Below, in pieces: positions 1-7,547 of a DNA stretch of 43,148 bases; within the stretch, counting starts at the first letter, position 1; each line of letters opens with the position of its first letter. The stretch covers positions 1 through 43,148 of the forward strand of contig DASYUL010000058.1 in NCBI GenBank assembly GCA_036001245.1, written 5' to 3'. Source of the DNA: Gp7-AA6 sp036001245 (lineage in GTDB: Bacteria > Acidobacteriota > Thermoanaerobaculia > UBA5066 > Gp7-AA6). The notes beneath the pieces are model-generated. The model was not told the DNA's origin, searched no databases, and saw nothing but the letters and a program-made list of their open reading frames with translations. Position numbers and translations under genes: made by a program.

Positions 1-2
1 CC

Positions 3-680
3 GAGGTCTACGTCTACGTGAGCGACTCCGAGAACCGGCTGCACGACTTCTTCGCTCAAGTCATCGGAATCGACCTGACCCGAAACCGCGAGAAGCTCGA
101 GAAGGGCGGACTGCGCTACGCGGGGCAGCTCGACCTCGCGCCCGGCGACTACCGGTTGCGGGTGCTCGTGCGAAACGCCGAGACCGGACGCGCCGGACTC
201 GCCGTGCAGTCGCTCCACGTTCCCGCGTTTACCGCGGGCGCGCCCTATCTCGTTCCGCCGATCTTCCTCGAGCCATCGAATGGGGGAATGATGGTCCGCC
301 GCAGCGGGTCGTCCGGATCGTCCTCGGAAGATCCCCTGCTCGGCGCGGGAGTGGAAGATTTCGTGCCGGCCGCCGCGCCCTCGGTTCACCCCGGAACCCC
401 GTCGCGCGTGTCGATCGTGACCTACCACTTCGGGGGTGAGAACTCGGAGCCGATCCTGAAGATGGGCGCGCAGGTGCTGGCCGAAGATGGCCGGCCGATG
501 GGCGACGGAATGATCGCGCTCGTCGGCAAGGGACCGGTCGAAGCAGACGGTCGCCAGCTCCTCCTCGTGTCGTTCACGCCGGCAACGCTCTCTCCCGGAC
601 TCTATGCGCTGCGCGTCATCCTTCAGGATGGTGCGACGGGCCGCGGTACCCACGCGTCGGCGCCGTTCCGCGTGCCCTGA
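3..680 (+). CDS. VWFA-related domain protein, C-terminal part (5' end outside window)
   Basis: The reading frame is already open at the first bases of the window, so only the C-terminal ~226 residues are present. What remains has beta-rich segments typical of the C-terminal half of secreted VWFA-related proteins of Acidobacteriota, in which an N-terminal von Willebrand A domain is followed by Ig-like beta modules. Visible pieces are a module ending around YRLRVLVRNAETGRAG and a last one ending LYALRVILQDGATGRG. The VWA domain itself and any signal peptide would lie upstream and cannot be checked. The stop TGA (678-680) directly abuts the GTG start of the next gene, so the two are probably co-transcribed. 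Function unknown; probably extracytoplasmic. Confidence 0.7.
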   Translation, partial: EVYVYVSDSENRLHDFFAQVIGIDLTRNREKLEKGGLRYAGQLDLAPGDYRLRVLVRNAETGRAGLAVQSLHVPAFTAGAPYLVPPIFLEPSNGGMMVRRSGSSGSSSEDPLLGAGVEDFVPAAAPSVHPGTPSRVSIVTYHFGGENSEPILKMGAQVLAEDGRPMGDGMIALVGKGPVEADGRQLLLVSFTPATLSPGLYALRVILQDGATGRGTHASAPFRVP

Positions 681-1862
681 GTGCTCCCGGCATTCGCGCT
701 TCTGCTCGCCGGAACCGTCGGGCCGGCGCTGGCGGGCGCGTCACAGGATCCGCAGCACGCCCGCCTTCAGGCGGTCCGCCAGAGATCGGAGGGGGTCCGG
801 CCCGGAACGGAGCAAGCGCGCTCGATCGCGAGCGAGCTCGGTGAGATCGGGCGCGCCTACCTCGAAAAGGGAGACGGCGGGAGAGCGGTCGAGCTCCTCG
901 AGGAAGCGTACGGCTGGAACGACGAAAACGGGCTCGTCCTCGCGCTCTTGACGCTCGCGTACGTCCGCCGCGCTGACTTTCCGTTTGCGCGGTTCTACCT
1001 GGATCTCGCCGAGCAGCGGGCGCCGCGGGCGCCGCCGCAGGCGTACGAGATCCTCGGAGAGGTCTACTACTCGCTCAATCGGCTCGAGGACGCCGTCGTC
1101 GCGTGGGAGCACTTCCGGCGCCTCGGCGGCGAGAGTCCGGCGACCCTGAGACGCCTCTCGAAAGTCCGTCAGGAGCTCGCTCTCGCCTCGGGCCAGCGGC
1201 ACCTGGAGACCGAGTGGTTCTCCTTCTTCTGGGATCCCGCCATCCCTCCTGCGATCGTCGAGCGAATCGCGGATCGACTCGCCGCAACCTATCGCGAGCA
1301 GTCCGATTTTTTCGGGACGGAGCTGCCCGATGCGCAGATCGTCATCCTCTACGCGGGACGGTCCTACTTCTCGCTCGTTTCCGTGCCCGACTGGGTCTCG
1401 GGTGTCTTCGACGGAAAAATCCGCGTATTGCTCGACCCTGACGGCGGCCTGACCGACGAGCTGTCGTCGGTGCTGGCTCACGAGCTCGCTCACTCCTTCA
1501 TCCGCCATGCCTCCGGTGACCGCGCGCCCGGCTGGCTTCACGAAGGCCTCGCCCAGTGGTGGGAGGGGAAGAGGATCCCCCGCTACGAGATCCGCAACGA
1601 CTTTCGGAGCCGCGGCCCTTACTCGCTCTCGGAGATGGAGGGAAATCTGGCGGGACGTTCGGATCGGACCGCCGCGCGGACGAACTACGTCCAGGCGCTT
1701 GCGCTCATCGAATACGTCGTCGAGCGCCACGGGAGCGGCGCCGTCGCGTGTCTCGTCCGCGATCTCGGAGCCGGCCGCACGTTCGCAGAGTCGCTGCGCT
1801 CGGAGACCGGTCTCACGCCCGACGAGCTGTTCCGGCGCTGGAAGGAGTGGGCGAGGTTATAG
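681..1862 (+). CDS. TPR-containing peptidase MA-like (gluzincin) metalloprotease
   Basis: 393 residues starting at a GTG that follows the previous stop without a gap. Residues ~1-15 form a hydrophobic signal-like segment (LPAFALLLAGTVGPALAG). Residues ~40-165 are helical TPR-like repeats. The C-terminal half carries the zinc motif HELAH (H267, E268, H271) and the downstream HEGLAQWW (E288), the HExxH plus Glu arrangement of the peptidase MA (gluzincin) clan. The likely role is an exported or envelope zinc peptidase; the substrate is unknown. The stop TAG is immediately followed by a dispersed GGGGTCAG repeat. No separate promoter is visible, so it probably depends on the upstream VWFA-related gene. 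Confidence 0.8.
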   Translation: MLPAFALLLAGTVGPALAGASQDPQHARLQAVRQRSEGVRPGTEQARSIASELGEIGRAYLEKGDGGRAVELLEEAYGWNDENGLVLALLTLAYVRRADFPFARFYLDLAEQRAPRAPPQAYEILGEVYYSLNRLEDAVVAWEHFRRLGGESPATLRRLSKVRQELALASGQRHLETEWFSFFWDPAIPPAIVERIADRLAATYREQSDFFGTELPDAQIVILYAGRSYFSLVSVPDWVSGVFDGKIRVLLDPDGGLTDELSSVLAHELAHSFIRHASGDRAPGWLHEGLAQWWEGKRIPRYEIRNDFRSRGPYSLSEMEGNLAGRSDRTAARTNYVQALALIEYVVERHGSGAVACLVRDLGAGRTFAESLRSETGLTPDELFRRWKEWARL

Positions 1863-1888
1863 GGGGTCAGCTCTCCACTTGCCACATT
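1863..1888. repeat. Partial terminus of a GGGTCAG-type palindromic repeat
   Basis: The sequence begins GGGGTCAGCTCTCCACTTGC and continues to 1888. About 22 of 25 positions match the left end of the element at 24075-24099. It has no matching right end of its own and is followed at once by a second left end at 1890, so it is a truncated or nested copy. It starts at the base after the upstream stop codon. Confidence 0.7.
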
Positions 1889-1889
1889 G

Positions 1890-1981
1890 GGGGTCAGGCC
1901 TCCACTTGCCGCTTCGCTTCGCGAAGATGGCGAGAGCACGTCGGCAATCGAGCGCTACCTCGATCAGTGAAGGCCTGACCC
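1890..1981. repeat. Short inverted-repeat element with GGGTCAGGCCT ends
   Basis: The left end at 1891-1906 (GGGTCAGGCCTCCACT) and the right end at 1966-1981 (AGTGAAGGCCTGACCC) are inverted repeats matching at 15 of 16 bases. The interior holds a palindrome CTTCGCGAAG (1917-1926) and no coding capacity. The ends resemble those at 24073 and 26903 in this window. Such GGGGTCAG-ended palindromes are known as non-autonomous repeats associated with Y1/RAYT (REP-associated) transposases; that assignment is an inference, since no transposase gene is present here. Confidence 0.7.
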
Positions 1982-1993
1982 TGCGAAGATTTT

Positions 1994-2746
1994 TTACCAG
2001 GGCTTCAGGTCGAACGGCGGCGAGTCCTTGACGATGTCTCCCGGCTGCTTGTTCGCGATCTTCACGAACTGGTCCGCCCACTCGCGCAGGATCGCCTTCG
2101 CGTGGCCGTACCACGTCAAGTCCTTGACGTTGACGATCGAGAACTTTTCCGACTCCCGGTCGGCGAACATCGCGACGACGTCATTCGTCGCGCCGTCCTT
2201 CATCCGTGCCTCGAACGCGACGGTGCTGTGCGTCGCTGCCGTCTGGACGTTGGCGGCGACGCTTCCCGCCGCGCCGACGGCCGGCCCGGCCGCGTATCCC
2301 AGCGCGTCGAGCACGACCTTGTTGGGGATGACTTCGACCAGCGCGAACTCGGCGACCAGAGTTCTCGGCCCCGGCTGCTCGACAACGACGAACCGGTGTT
2401 TCGGGTCCTTCCGGAACGCCTCCTCGAAGACGCCGCGCGCGTATCCGGCGAGCTCCTTCGCGTCCTCTTTCACCTTCTCGCCCCGTTCGAGCTTCTCCCA
2501 CCACGTCATCTGGCGCAGGTACTCTGTGTTCCACGGCGCGACGTAGATCTCGGTGTAATGCTTCCAGTCGGCGTCGGCCTTCCGCCAGGCCTTCTGAAAG
2601 GGCAGATCCTTGGGCTGCTCGAGGTTCTCGGGCGGAATGAAACCGGCCGGACTGGCCGGCTTCGCCTTCTGAATGCACCCCACGCCTCCGATCGCGGCGG
2701 CGGCGAGGCCGAGCAGAACAATCACGCGGGGCGCCCGTGATTTCAT
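1994..2746 (-). CDS. DUF3313-type outer-membrane lipoprotein
   Basis: 250 residues. The start ATG at 2746 was chosen because GGAG lies six bases upstream, although two further in-frame ATGs occur at 2752 and 2758. The N-terminus MKSRAPR plus a hydrophobic stretch ends in the lipobox GGVGC, so Cys24 would be the lipidated residue after signal peptidase II cleavage. The body has the features of DUF3313 lipoproteins: DADWKHYTEIYVAPW near the start, VVVEQPGPRTLVAEFALVEV in the middle, and a C-terminal AILREWADQFVKI. Function unknown; the family is envelope-associated. A possible -10 (TAGAAT on the minus strand, 2784-2789) lies upstream. It diverges from the eRF1-like gene at 2865. Confidence 0.8.
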   Translation of the reverse strand: MKSRAPRVIVLLGLAAAAIGGVGCIQKAKPASPAGFIPPENLEQPKDLPFQKAWRKADADWKHYTEIYVAPWNTEYLRQMTWWEKLERGEKVKEDAKELAGYARGVFEEAFRKDPKHRFVVVEQPGPRTLVAEFALVEVIPNKVVLDALGYAAGPAVGAAGSVAANVQTAATHSTVAFEARMKDGATNDVVAMFADRESEKFSIVNVKDLTWYGHAKAILREWADQFVKIANKQPGDIVKDSPPFDLKPW

Positions 2747-2864
2747 GTTCATCTCCATTTCGAGAGGGTTCGTTCGGCCATGGATTCTATCGTTCCCCCG
2801 GCGCGGCGCGCGAGGGGCCTTCCGGCATACGACTTGCTGCCTCCCATGGTCGAAAGGAACCGCA

Positions 2865-3998
2865 ATGGAGACGACGACTGCGACCCCCTCGCTCGCCCAG
2901 ACCCTCGACCGCCTTGCCCGGATGGAGCCCGTCGCGCTCCCGCTCGTGAGCCTGTACCTGAACGCCCAGCCCGACAACCGCGGCAAGGACAAATACGACG
3001 CGTTCGTCCGCAAGGAGCTGCGCGGCCGGATCGACAGCTTCGAGCTCCGATCCCCCCAAAGGGAGAGCTTCGAGAAGGACGTCGAAGAAATCGAGCGGTG
3101 GCTCTCTGAGGAGGTCCGACCGTCGGCGAACGGAATCGCGATTTTTGCGTGCTCGGGGAAGAATTTCTTCGAGGCGCTGCAGCTCGATGCGCCGATCGAA
3201 TCCCATCGACTGACGATCGGCGACCGGCCGCACCTTTCGCCGCTCGCCCTCATCCTCGACCGCTACCCTCGCCATGCCGTCGTCCTGGCGGACACGAACC
3301 ACGCCCGCATCTACGTATTCGGCCGCGGCCGGACGATCGACCGGGAAGAGCTCGCGAGCGAGAAAGTCTCGCGCACCGACGTGGGCGGGTGGTCTCAGCT
3401 GCGCTATCAACGTCACGTCGAGGATCACTACCTCCACCACGCCAAGGACGTCGTGGAGGCCCTGGGGCGGATCGTCGCCGAAGATCGCGCGCGGCACGTC
3501 TTTCTCGCGGGCGACGAGGTCATCGTGCCTCTTCTGCGAGAGCAGCTTCCGAAGGACCTGGCGGACAAGGTCGTCGGCGTGCTCCGCCTGGAGATTCGCA
3601 CGCCGGAGAACGAGGTCAGGGACGCCGCGGCAGAGGCGTTCGCGGAGCACCTCGCGAAACACGAGGCCGAGCGGGTCGATCGACTCCGCGGCGAGTGGCG
3701 CGCGGGCGGGCTCGCCGTCGCGGGAGCGAAGGACGTCCTCGAGGCTCTCGCGAAAGGACAGGTCGACGAAGTCTCGATCGCGATCCGGCTGGAGGGTAAT
3801 GGCGGCGCGCGCGCGGAAGGCCAGGCGCCGCTCGCGGACGAGATCGTGCAGCGCGCGTTCGCGACGAGCGCGACGGTCCACTTCGTGGACGACGCCGACC
3901 TCCTCGCGGACATGGGCGGTGTCGCCGCGAGCCTCCGCTACCGGCCCGGAGCGACGCCGCGCGACGAGTCGCCCGTCGAGAGAAAGGTCGAAGTGTGA
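2865..3998 (+). CDS. Bacterial eRF1-like (BaeRF/Vms1-type) protein
   Basis: 377 residues. ATG 2865 is preceded by GAAAGGAAC. The architecture matches bacterial archaeo-eukaryotic release-factor-like proteins (BaeRF, related to Vms1/ANKZF1 and VLRF1): an N-terminal alpha/beta domain beginning VALPLVSLYLNAQPDNRGKD, a central domain starting HARIYVFGRGR, and a Gln-bearing loop GGWSQLRYQRHVEDHYLHH in the place where Vms1-type peptidyl-tRNA hydrolases have their essential Gln. The C-terminal L7Ae/eRF1 domain-3-like region ends in TSATVHFVDDADLLADMGGVAASLRY. By family analogy it may act on ribosome-bound or peptidyl-tRNA substrates, in rescue or hibernation. That role is inferred. Its stop overlaps the start of the following small gene, indicating translational coupling. 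Confidence 0.75.
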   Translation: METTTATPSLAQTLDRLARMEPVALPLVSLYLNAQPDNRGKDKYDAFVRKELRGRIDSFELRSPQRESFEKDVEEIERWLSEEVRPSANGIAIFACSGKNFFEALQLDAPIESHRLTIGDRPHLSPLALILDRYPRHAVVLADTNHARIYVFGRGRTIDREELASEKVSRTDVGGWSQLRYQRHVEDHYLHHAKDVVEALGRIVAEDRARHVFLAGDEVIVPLLREQLPKDLADKVVGVLRLEIRTPENEVRDAAAEAFAEHLAKHEAERVDRLRGEWRAGGLAVAGAKDVLEALAKGQVDEVSIAIRLEGNGGARAEGQAPLADEIVQRAFATSATVHFVDDADLLADMGGVAASLRYRPGATPRDESPVERKVEV

Positions 3999-4399
3999 GC
4001 AAGAAGAGCAACGTCCACCCGGACTATTACAAGACCGACGGACGCGACCGCCAGGACGATGCGGCCGCAGCGCGTTTCGTGCGAGCAATCGCGGCGAAGG
4101 TTGCCTCGCGAGAGCGCCCCGACCGGATGTCGAAAGGTCCTTACTTCCAGCGCCCGGGGCCGCCGCCGGGGGCGTCTGCCGAGCGGCTGACTGGACCCGC
4201 GAAACCCTCGGCGCCGCGTGCCACGTCGAAGGCGTCTTCCGCGCGGCGGTCCGACCGGATGCCGAAGGCGAAACCCCGTCCGCCGCGACCCGCGTCGAAG
4301 GAGAAAAAGTCGAAGAGAACCGTCACGAGGGGAGTGACTGCCAGACCTCCTCGCCGGTCTGGACGAAGAAGAGGCCCGCCTTCGTCGGCCGCCCGGTGA
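3995..4399 (+). CDS. Small basic Pro/Ala/Arg-rich protein coupled to the eRF1-like gene
   Basis: 134 residues. GTG 3995 overlaps the upstream stop (GTGTGA), so it is translationally coupled to the eRF1-like gene. The first ~45 residues, starting MSKKSNVHPDYYKTDGRDRQ, look folded. The KSNVHPDYYK block resembles the start of small uncharacterised bacterial proteins. From residue ~50 on, the chain is low-complexity K/R/P/A-rich and probably disordered, possibly nucleic-acid binding. The last 77 nt overlap the 3' end of addA on the other strand. The N-terminal part is well supported; the basic tail may partly be an artefact of reading opposite addA. Confidence 0.55.
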   Translation: MSKKSNVHPDYYKTDGRDRQDDAAAARFVRAIAAKVASRERPDRMSKGPYFQRPGPPPGASAERLTGPAKPSAPRATSKASSARRSDRMPKAKPRPPRPASKEKKSKRTVTRGVTARPPRRSGRRRGPPSSAAR

Positions 4400-7300
4400 G
4401 CTTCTCCCAGTAGCGTCGGTACAACTCGATCTGTCGCGAGTAGAACGAGACGAGCTCTTCGAGGTTGCCCGCGATCGTGTCGGACTTGTAGTCGACGAGA
4501 ACCCAGCCGGAGTCCTCTTCGAACGCGAGGTCGATCGCTCCCTGGAGGAGAGTCTCGGCGGGGCCGCCGGGCAGTCCGAGGTCGGCGCTTTCCGCCATCA
4601 GCGCGAAGGGCACCTCCGTCAGCCGACGCCGCGCCGCGAGCGCCCGGCGCCAGAGTGGCGAACCAATGACCGCCCGGGCGAGCGCGACGGCATCCGCGCG
4701 GTCGGAGGCGGGGCGCCCCTCCTCGGAGAGGACGTTCTCCGCGTGGAGATCGAGATCGAGCGACGGATCCTTCATCGCCGCATCGAGAAGACGGTGGATG
4801 ACGCGCCCCCATGACATTCCCCTTCCGGTCGCCTCCTGAAACGGCTTCCGAGAGGAAGAGCCGTGTGCGAGGGTCGTGACCTGGGCGATGGAGTAGCTCT
4901 CGCGCCGGGACGCCGCGCGCCTCGCCTCGCGCAAATTTCGAAAGTCGGCGAGCTGCGGGACGAGATCCTCCGGCGAAGCGGCCCGCGGCGCCGACACTCG
5001 TCTCGGAAGGTCGGGAAGAGGCCTTGCGACTTTTCCGGCGAGCTTCGCCCACGGGCTCTTTGCGGCGCTCGTCCCGACGCTGACGACGAGAGCGTCCGCC
5101 GCGCGGGTGGCCGCGACGTAAAGGAGGCGGTCCTTCTCCGCTTCGATAAACGCCTCCTCCGCTTCCTCCCGCTCCTGCCACCCGGCCGGCCGGGCGATTT
5201 CATGGTCCTGGAAGCCTTCCTTGCGAACGACCCGGAGCCATGCCCGGGGAGGGTCGTGCTCGCGCTCGACGCACCACGAGACCGTCGTGTCCCGCTCTCC
5301 CGTGGGATCCGCGAGAAAAACGATCGGGGCCTCGAGACCCTTGGCCCGGTGAAGCGTCATCAACCGGACGGCGCGCGAATCTCCGGGCCGAGTGCTCATC
5401 TCTTCGGTGTCGCTGCGATCGGCGAGCTCGCGCAAGCGGCGCACGATCGCCCCGAACGGCGCGCCCGCCGCCGAGAGCGAGCGGCCGATGGCCACCGCTT
5501 TCAGGAGATTTCCTGCCCGGGTCCCTCCGAGTTCCCGCGCGGCGCCGGAGGCGATCGCACCGAGCTGTTCCGCGATTTTCGCGAGCGCCGCGCCGGGCGG
5601 GAGAGTCCGCGAGAGCTCGTGCGCTCCCCGGAGGAGCTCGATCGCGCGCACGATCCGGGGGTCTGCGTCTTCCGGAGGCGGAGCGAACAGATGGAAGCGC
5701 CCGCGGGAAACCCGGAACCGGTAGAGCGCATCGTCGTCGACGCCGAAGAAGGGACCTCGCAGTGACGCGACAAGCGAGACGGCGTCGTCTGGATCGACGA
5801 CGGACTCGAGCAGCGGGAGCAGCTCGTGAAGGTCCTCCGACTCGCTGAACGCTCCGCCGCCCGCGATCTCGTATGGGATGCCGCGGGCCTCGAGCTCACG
5901 GGCGTAGATGTTCATCCGCTTCTTGTAACGAAACAGCATCAGGAAATCGCCCGGCTCCGCCGCGCGACTGCCCGCGCGCGCGATTTCGATCCGGGAGTCC
6001 AGGGCGGAGCGAATCCACGAGGCGATCCGTTCGGCGTCCGCGCGGGCGACGTCGTCATGCTTCCGTCCGCCGGCGGGAGTCTCGAGGCGATAGGCGCCCG
6101 AGATGCCACCCGCGGAGGGACGCTCCGCGTGAAGCGGCGCCCGGGCGGCTTGCTCGCGGGTCGAGTCCGGGGGAAACGCGGCGTCGAAGACCTCGTTGAC
6201 CCACTCGCAGACCTCCGGGCAGGAACGGAAATTTGTCGTCAGGCGGACGACCTTGCCGCCCGACGCGACGATCCGGTCGCGGACCCGCTCGTAGGTCTCG
6301 ATGTCGGCGCGGCGAAACCGGTAGATCGACTGCTTTGGATCGCCCACGACGAAAAGAGACCCGGGCACCGGCTCGAGCCTCTGCCAGTCCTTTTCGTGAA
6401 CGTCACGCCCGGTCAGATAGAGCAGGACCTCCGCCTGGATCGGATCGGTGTCCTGAAACTCGTCCACGAGAATCGGCGTGAATCGCTTCTGGAAATCGCT
6501 CCGAGCTTCCGGGTGGTCGCGAAGCAGGTCGCGCGCGCACAGGAGCAGGTCGTTGAAGTCGAGGGCGCCCCGCTCGCGCCGGAGCCGCCGAAACTCGTCG
6601 ACGGCCGGCTTCACCGCGTCGACGACGATCGGGTAGAGGAATTCGCGCCATCGCACCAGGGCCGGCGCGATGACGTCGTCCCGCAGAACCTGGAAATCGC
6701 TTTCGAGCTTCCTTGCGCGCGCGGGGTCGCGCCACCGGGATGCGACGAGCTTCGCCCGCGAGTCAAGCCTCTCGAAGAGATGAACGACTTCGATCGTCCG
6801 CTCCAGGTCGAAGAGCGCGACGAGCCGGAGCGCGCTCGTGAGCTTCTTGCGGAGGTCGTCCGGCTTACCCTTCGGATCCGCTGCCGGCGCTTCGAGGTCG
6901 GCGCGGACGTCGTCCAGAAACCCCAGGACTTTCTTCTTCTCGCGCTCGAATCGGGGCTCGGAAAGCCTGCCCGACACCGCGAGCGCGACGTCGGGATTTC
7001 CGGCAAGGCATTCGTACGCCTCGTGGAGCAGGTCAATCGGGATCCCGTATTTCGCGAGCTCCGGCAGGATCGGCCGGGACTCGACGAAGAGCATCTGCTT
7101 GTAGCGCTCCCACGCTTCTTCGCGCAGCAGAAGGTCCTGGGTCTCGTCGAGCTCCTCGAACTCCGGATCGACTCCCGCCTCCACCGGCCGCTCGCGCAGC
7201 AGTCGCGCGCAAAACGCGTGGATGGTCCCCACGAAGCAGCGATCGAGTCCGTTGAGCGCCGCGGCGAACCGACGCCCGAGCTCGACGTCGGCCTCCTCGC

Positions 7301-7547
7301 GCAAAGCCTTCTCCAGGCGGAGCTGGAACTTCTCTTTGAGCTGCGCGGCGGCTTTGACCGTGAACGTCACGGCGCAGAGGCGTTCGACTGGAACCCTTCC
7401 TTGGCGCACGAGGGCGAGCATCCGGTCGACGAGGCTCGTCGTCTTCCCGGTTCCCGCCGCCGCCTCGACGAGCAGATTCGTGCCGAGCTCGTCGACGATC
7501 GCCTGACGATCGGAATGGTCCCGCCGGCGAAAATCGGCAACGCTCAC
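4323..7547 (-). CDS. addA: AddA-like UvrD-family helicase/nuclease
   Basis: 1074 residues. The GTG start overlaps the addB stop by four bases (GTGA). It has the helicase features of the UvrD/AddA/RecB family: a Q-motif-like SDRQAIV, Walker A AGTGKTT (G32-T37), Walker B/motif II ILVDEFQDTDPIQAE, VVGDPKQSIYRFRRADI, LTTNFRS, and motif VI LLYVAATRAADALVVS. The C-terminal PD-(D/E)XK nuclease domain carries GRVIHRLLDAA and VLVDYKSD (D1019, K1021). With AddB it should form the ATP-dependent exonuclease that resects double-strand breaks for recombination. The length is slightly below the usual ~1200 residues. The 3' end overlaps a convergent small gene by 77 nt. Confidence 0.9.
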   Translation of the reverse strand: MSVADFRRRDHSDRQAIVDELGTNLLVEAAAGTGKTTSLVDRMLALVRQGRVPVERLCAVTFTVKAAAQLKEKFQLRLEKALREEADVELGRRFAAALNGLDRCFVGTIHAFCARLLRERPVEAGVDPEFEELDETQDLLLREEAWERYKQMLFVESRPILPELAKYGIPIDLLHEAYECLAGNPDVALAVSGRLSEPRFEREKKKVLGFLDDVRADLEAPAADPKGKPDDLRKKLTSALRLVALFDLERTIEVVHLFERLDSRAKLVASRWRDPARARKLESDFQVLRDDVIAPALVRWREFLYPIVVDAVKPAVDEFRRLRRERGALDFNDLLLCARDLLRDHPEARSDFQKRFTPILVDEFQDTDPIQAEVLLYLTGRDVHEKDWQRLEPVPGSLFVVGDPKQSIYRFRRADIETYERVRDRIVASGGKVVRLTTNFRSCPEVCEWVNEVFDAAFPPDSTREQAARAPLHAERPSAGGISGAYRLETPAGGRKHDDVARADAERIASWIRSALDSRIEIARAGSRAAEPGDFLMLFRYKKRMNIYARELEARGIPYEIAGGGAFSESEDLHELLPLLESVVDPDDAVSLVASLRGPFFGVDDDALYRFRVSRGRFHLFAPPPEDADPRIVRAIELLRGAHELSRTLPPGAALAKIAEQLGAIASGAARELGGTRAGNLLKAVAIGRSLSAAGAPFGAIVRRLRELADRSDTEEMSTRPGDSRAVRLMTLHRAKGLEAPIVFLADPTGERDTTVSWCVEREHDPPRAWLRVVRKEGFQDHEIARPAGWQEREEAEEAFIEAEKDRLLYVAATRAADALVVSVGTSAAKSPWAKLAGKVARPLPDLPRRVSAPRAASPEDLVPQLADFRNLREARRAASRRESYSIAQVTTLAHGSSSRKPFQEATGRGMSWGRVIHRLLDAAMKDPSLDLDLHAENVLSEEGRPASDRADAVALARAVIGSPLWRRALAARRRLTEVPFALMAESADLGLPGGPAETLLQGAIDLAFEEDSGWVLVDYKSDTIAGNLEELVSFYSRQIELYRRYWEKLTGRPTKAGLFFVQTGEEVWQSLPS

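Noticed and set aside
4341..4362. CCAGACC/GGTCTGG hairpin near the end of addA
   Set aside because: It lies inside both addA and the convergent small gene and has no T-run, so it is not supportable as a terminator.
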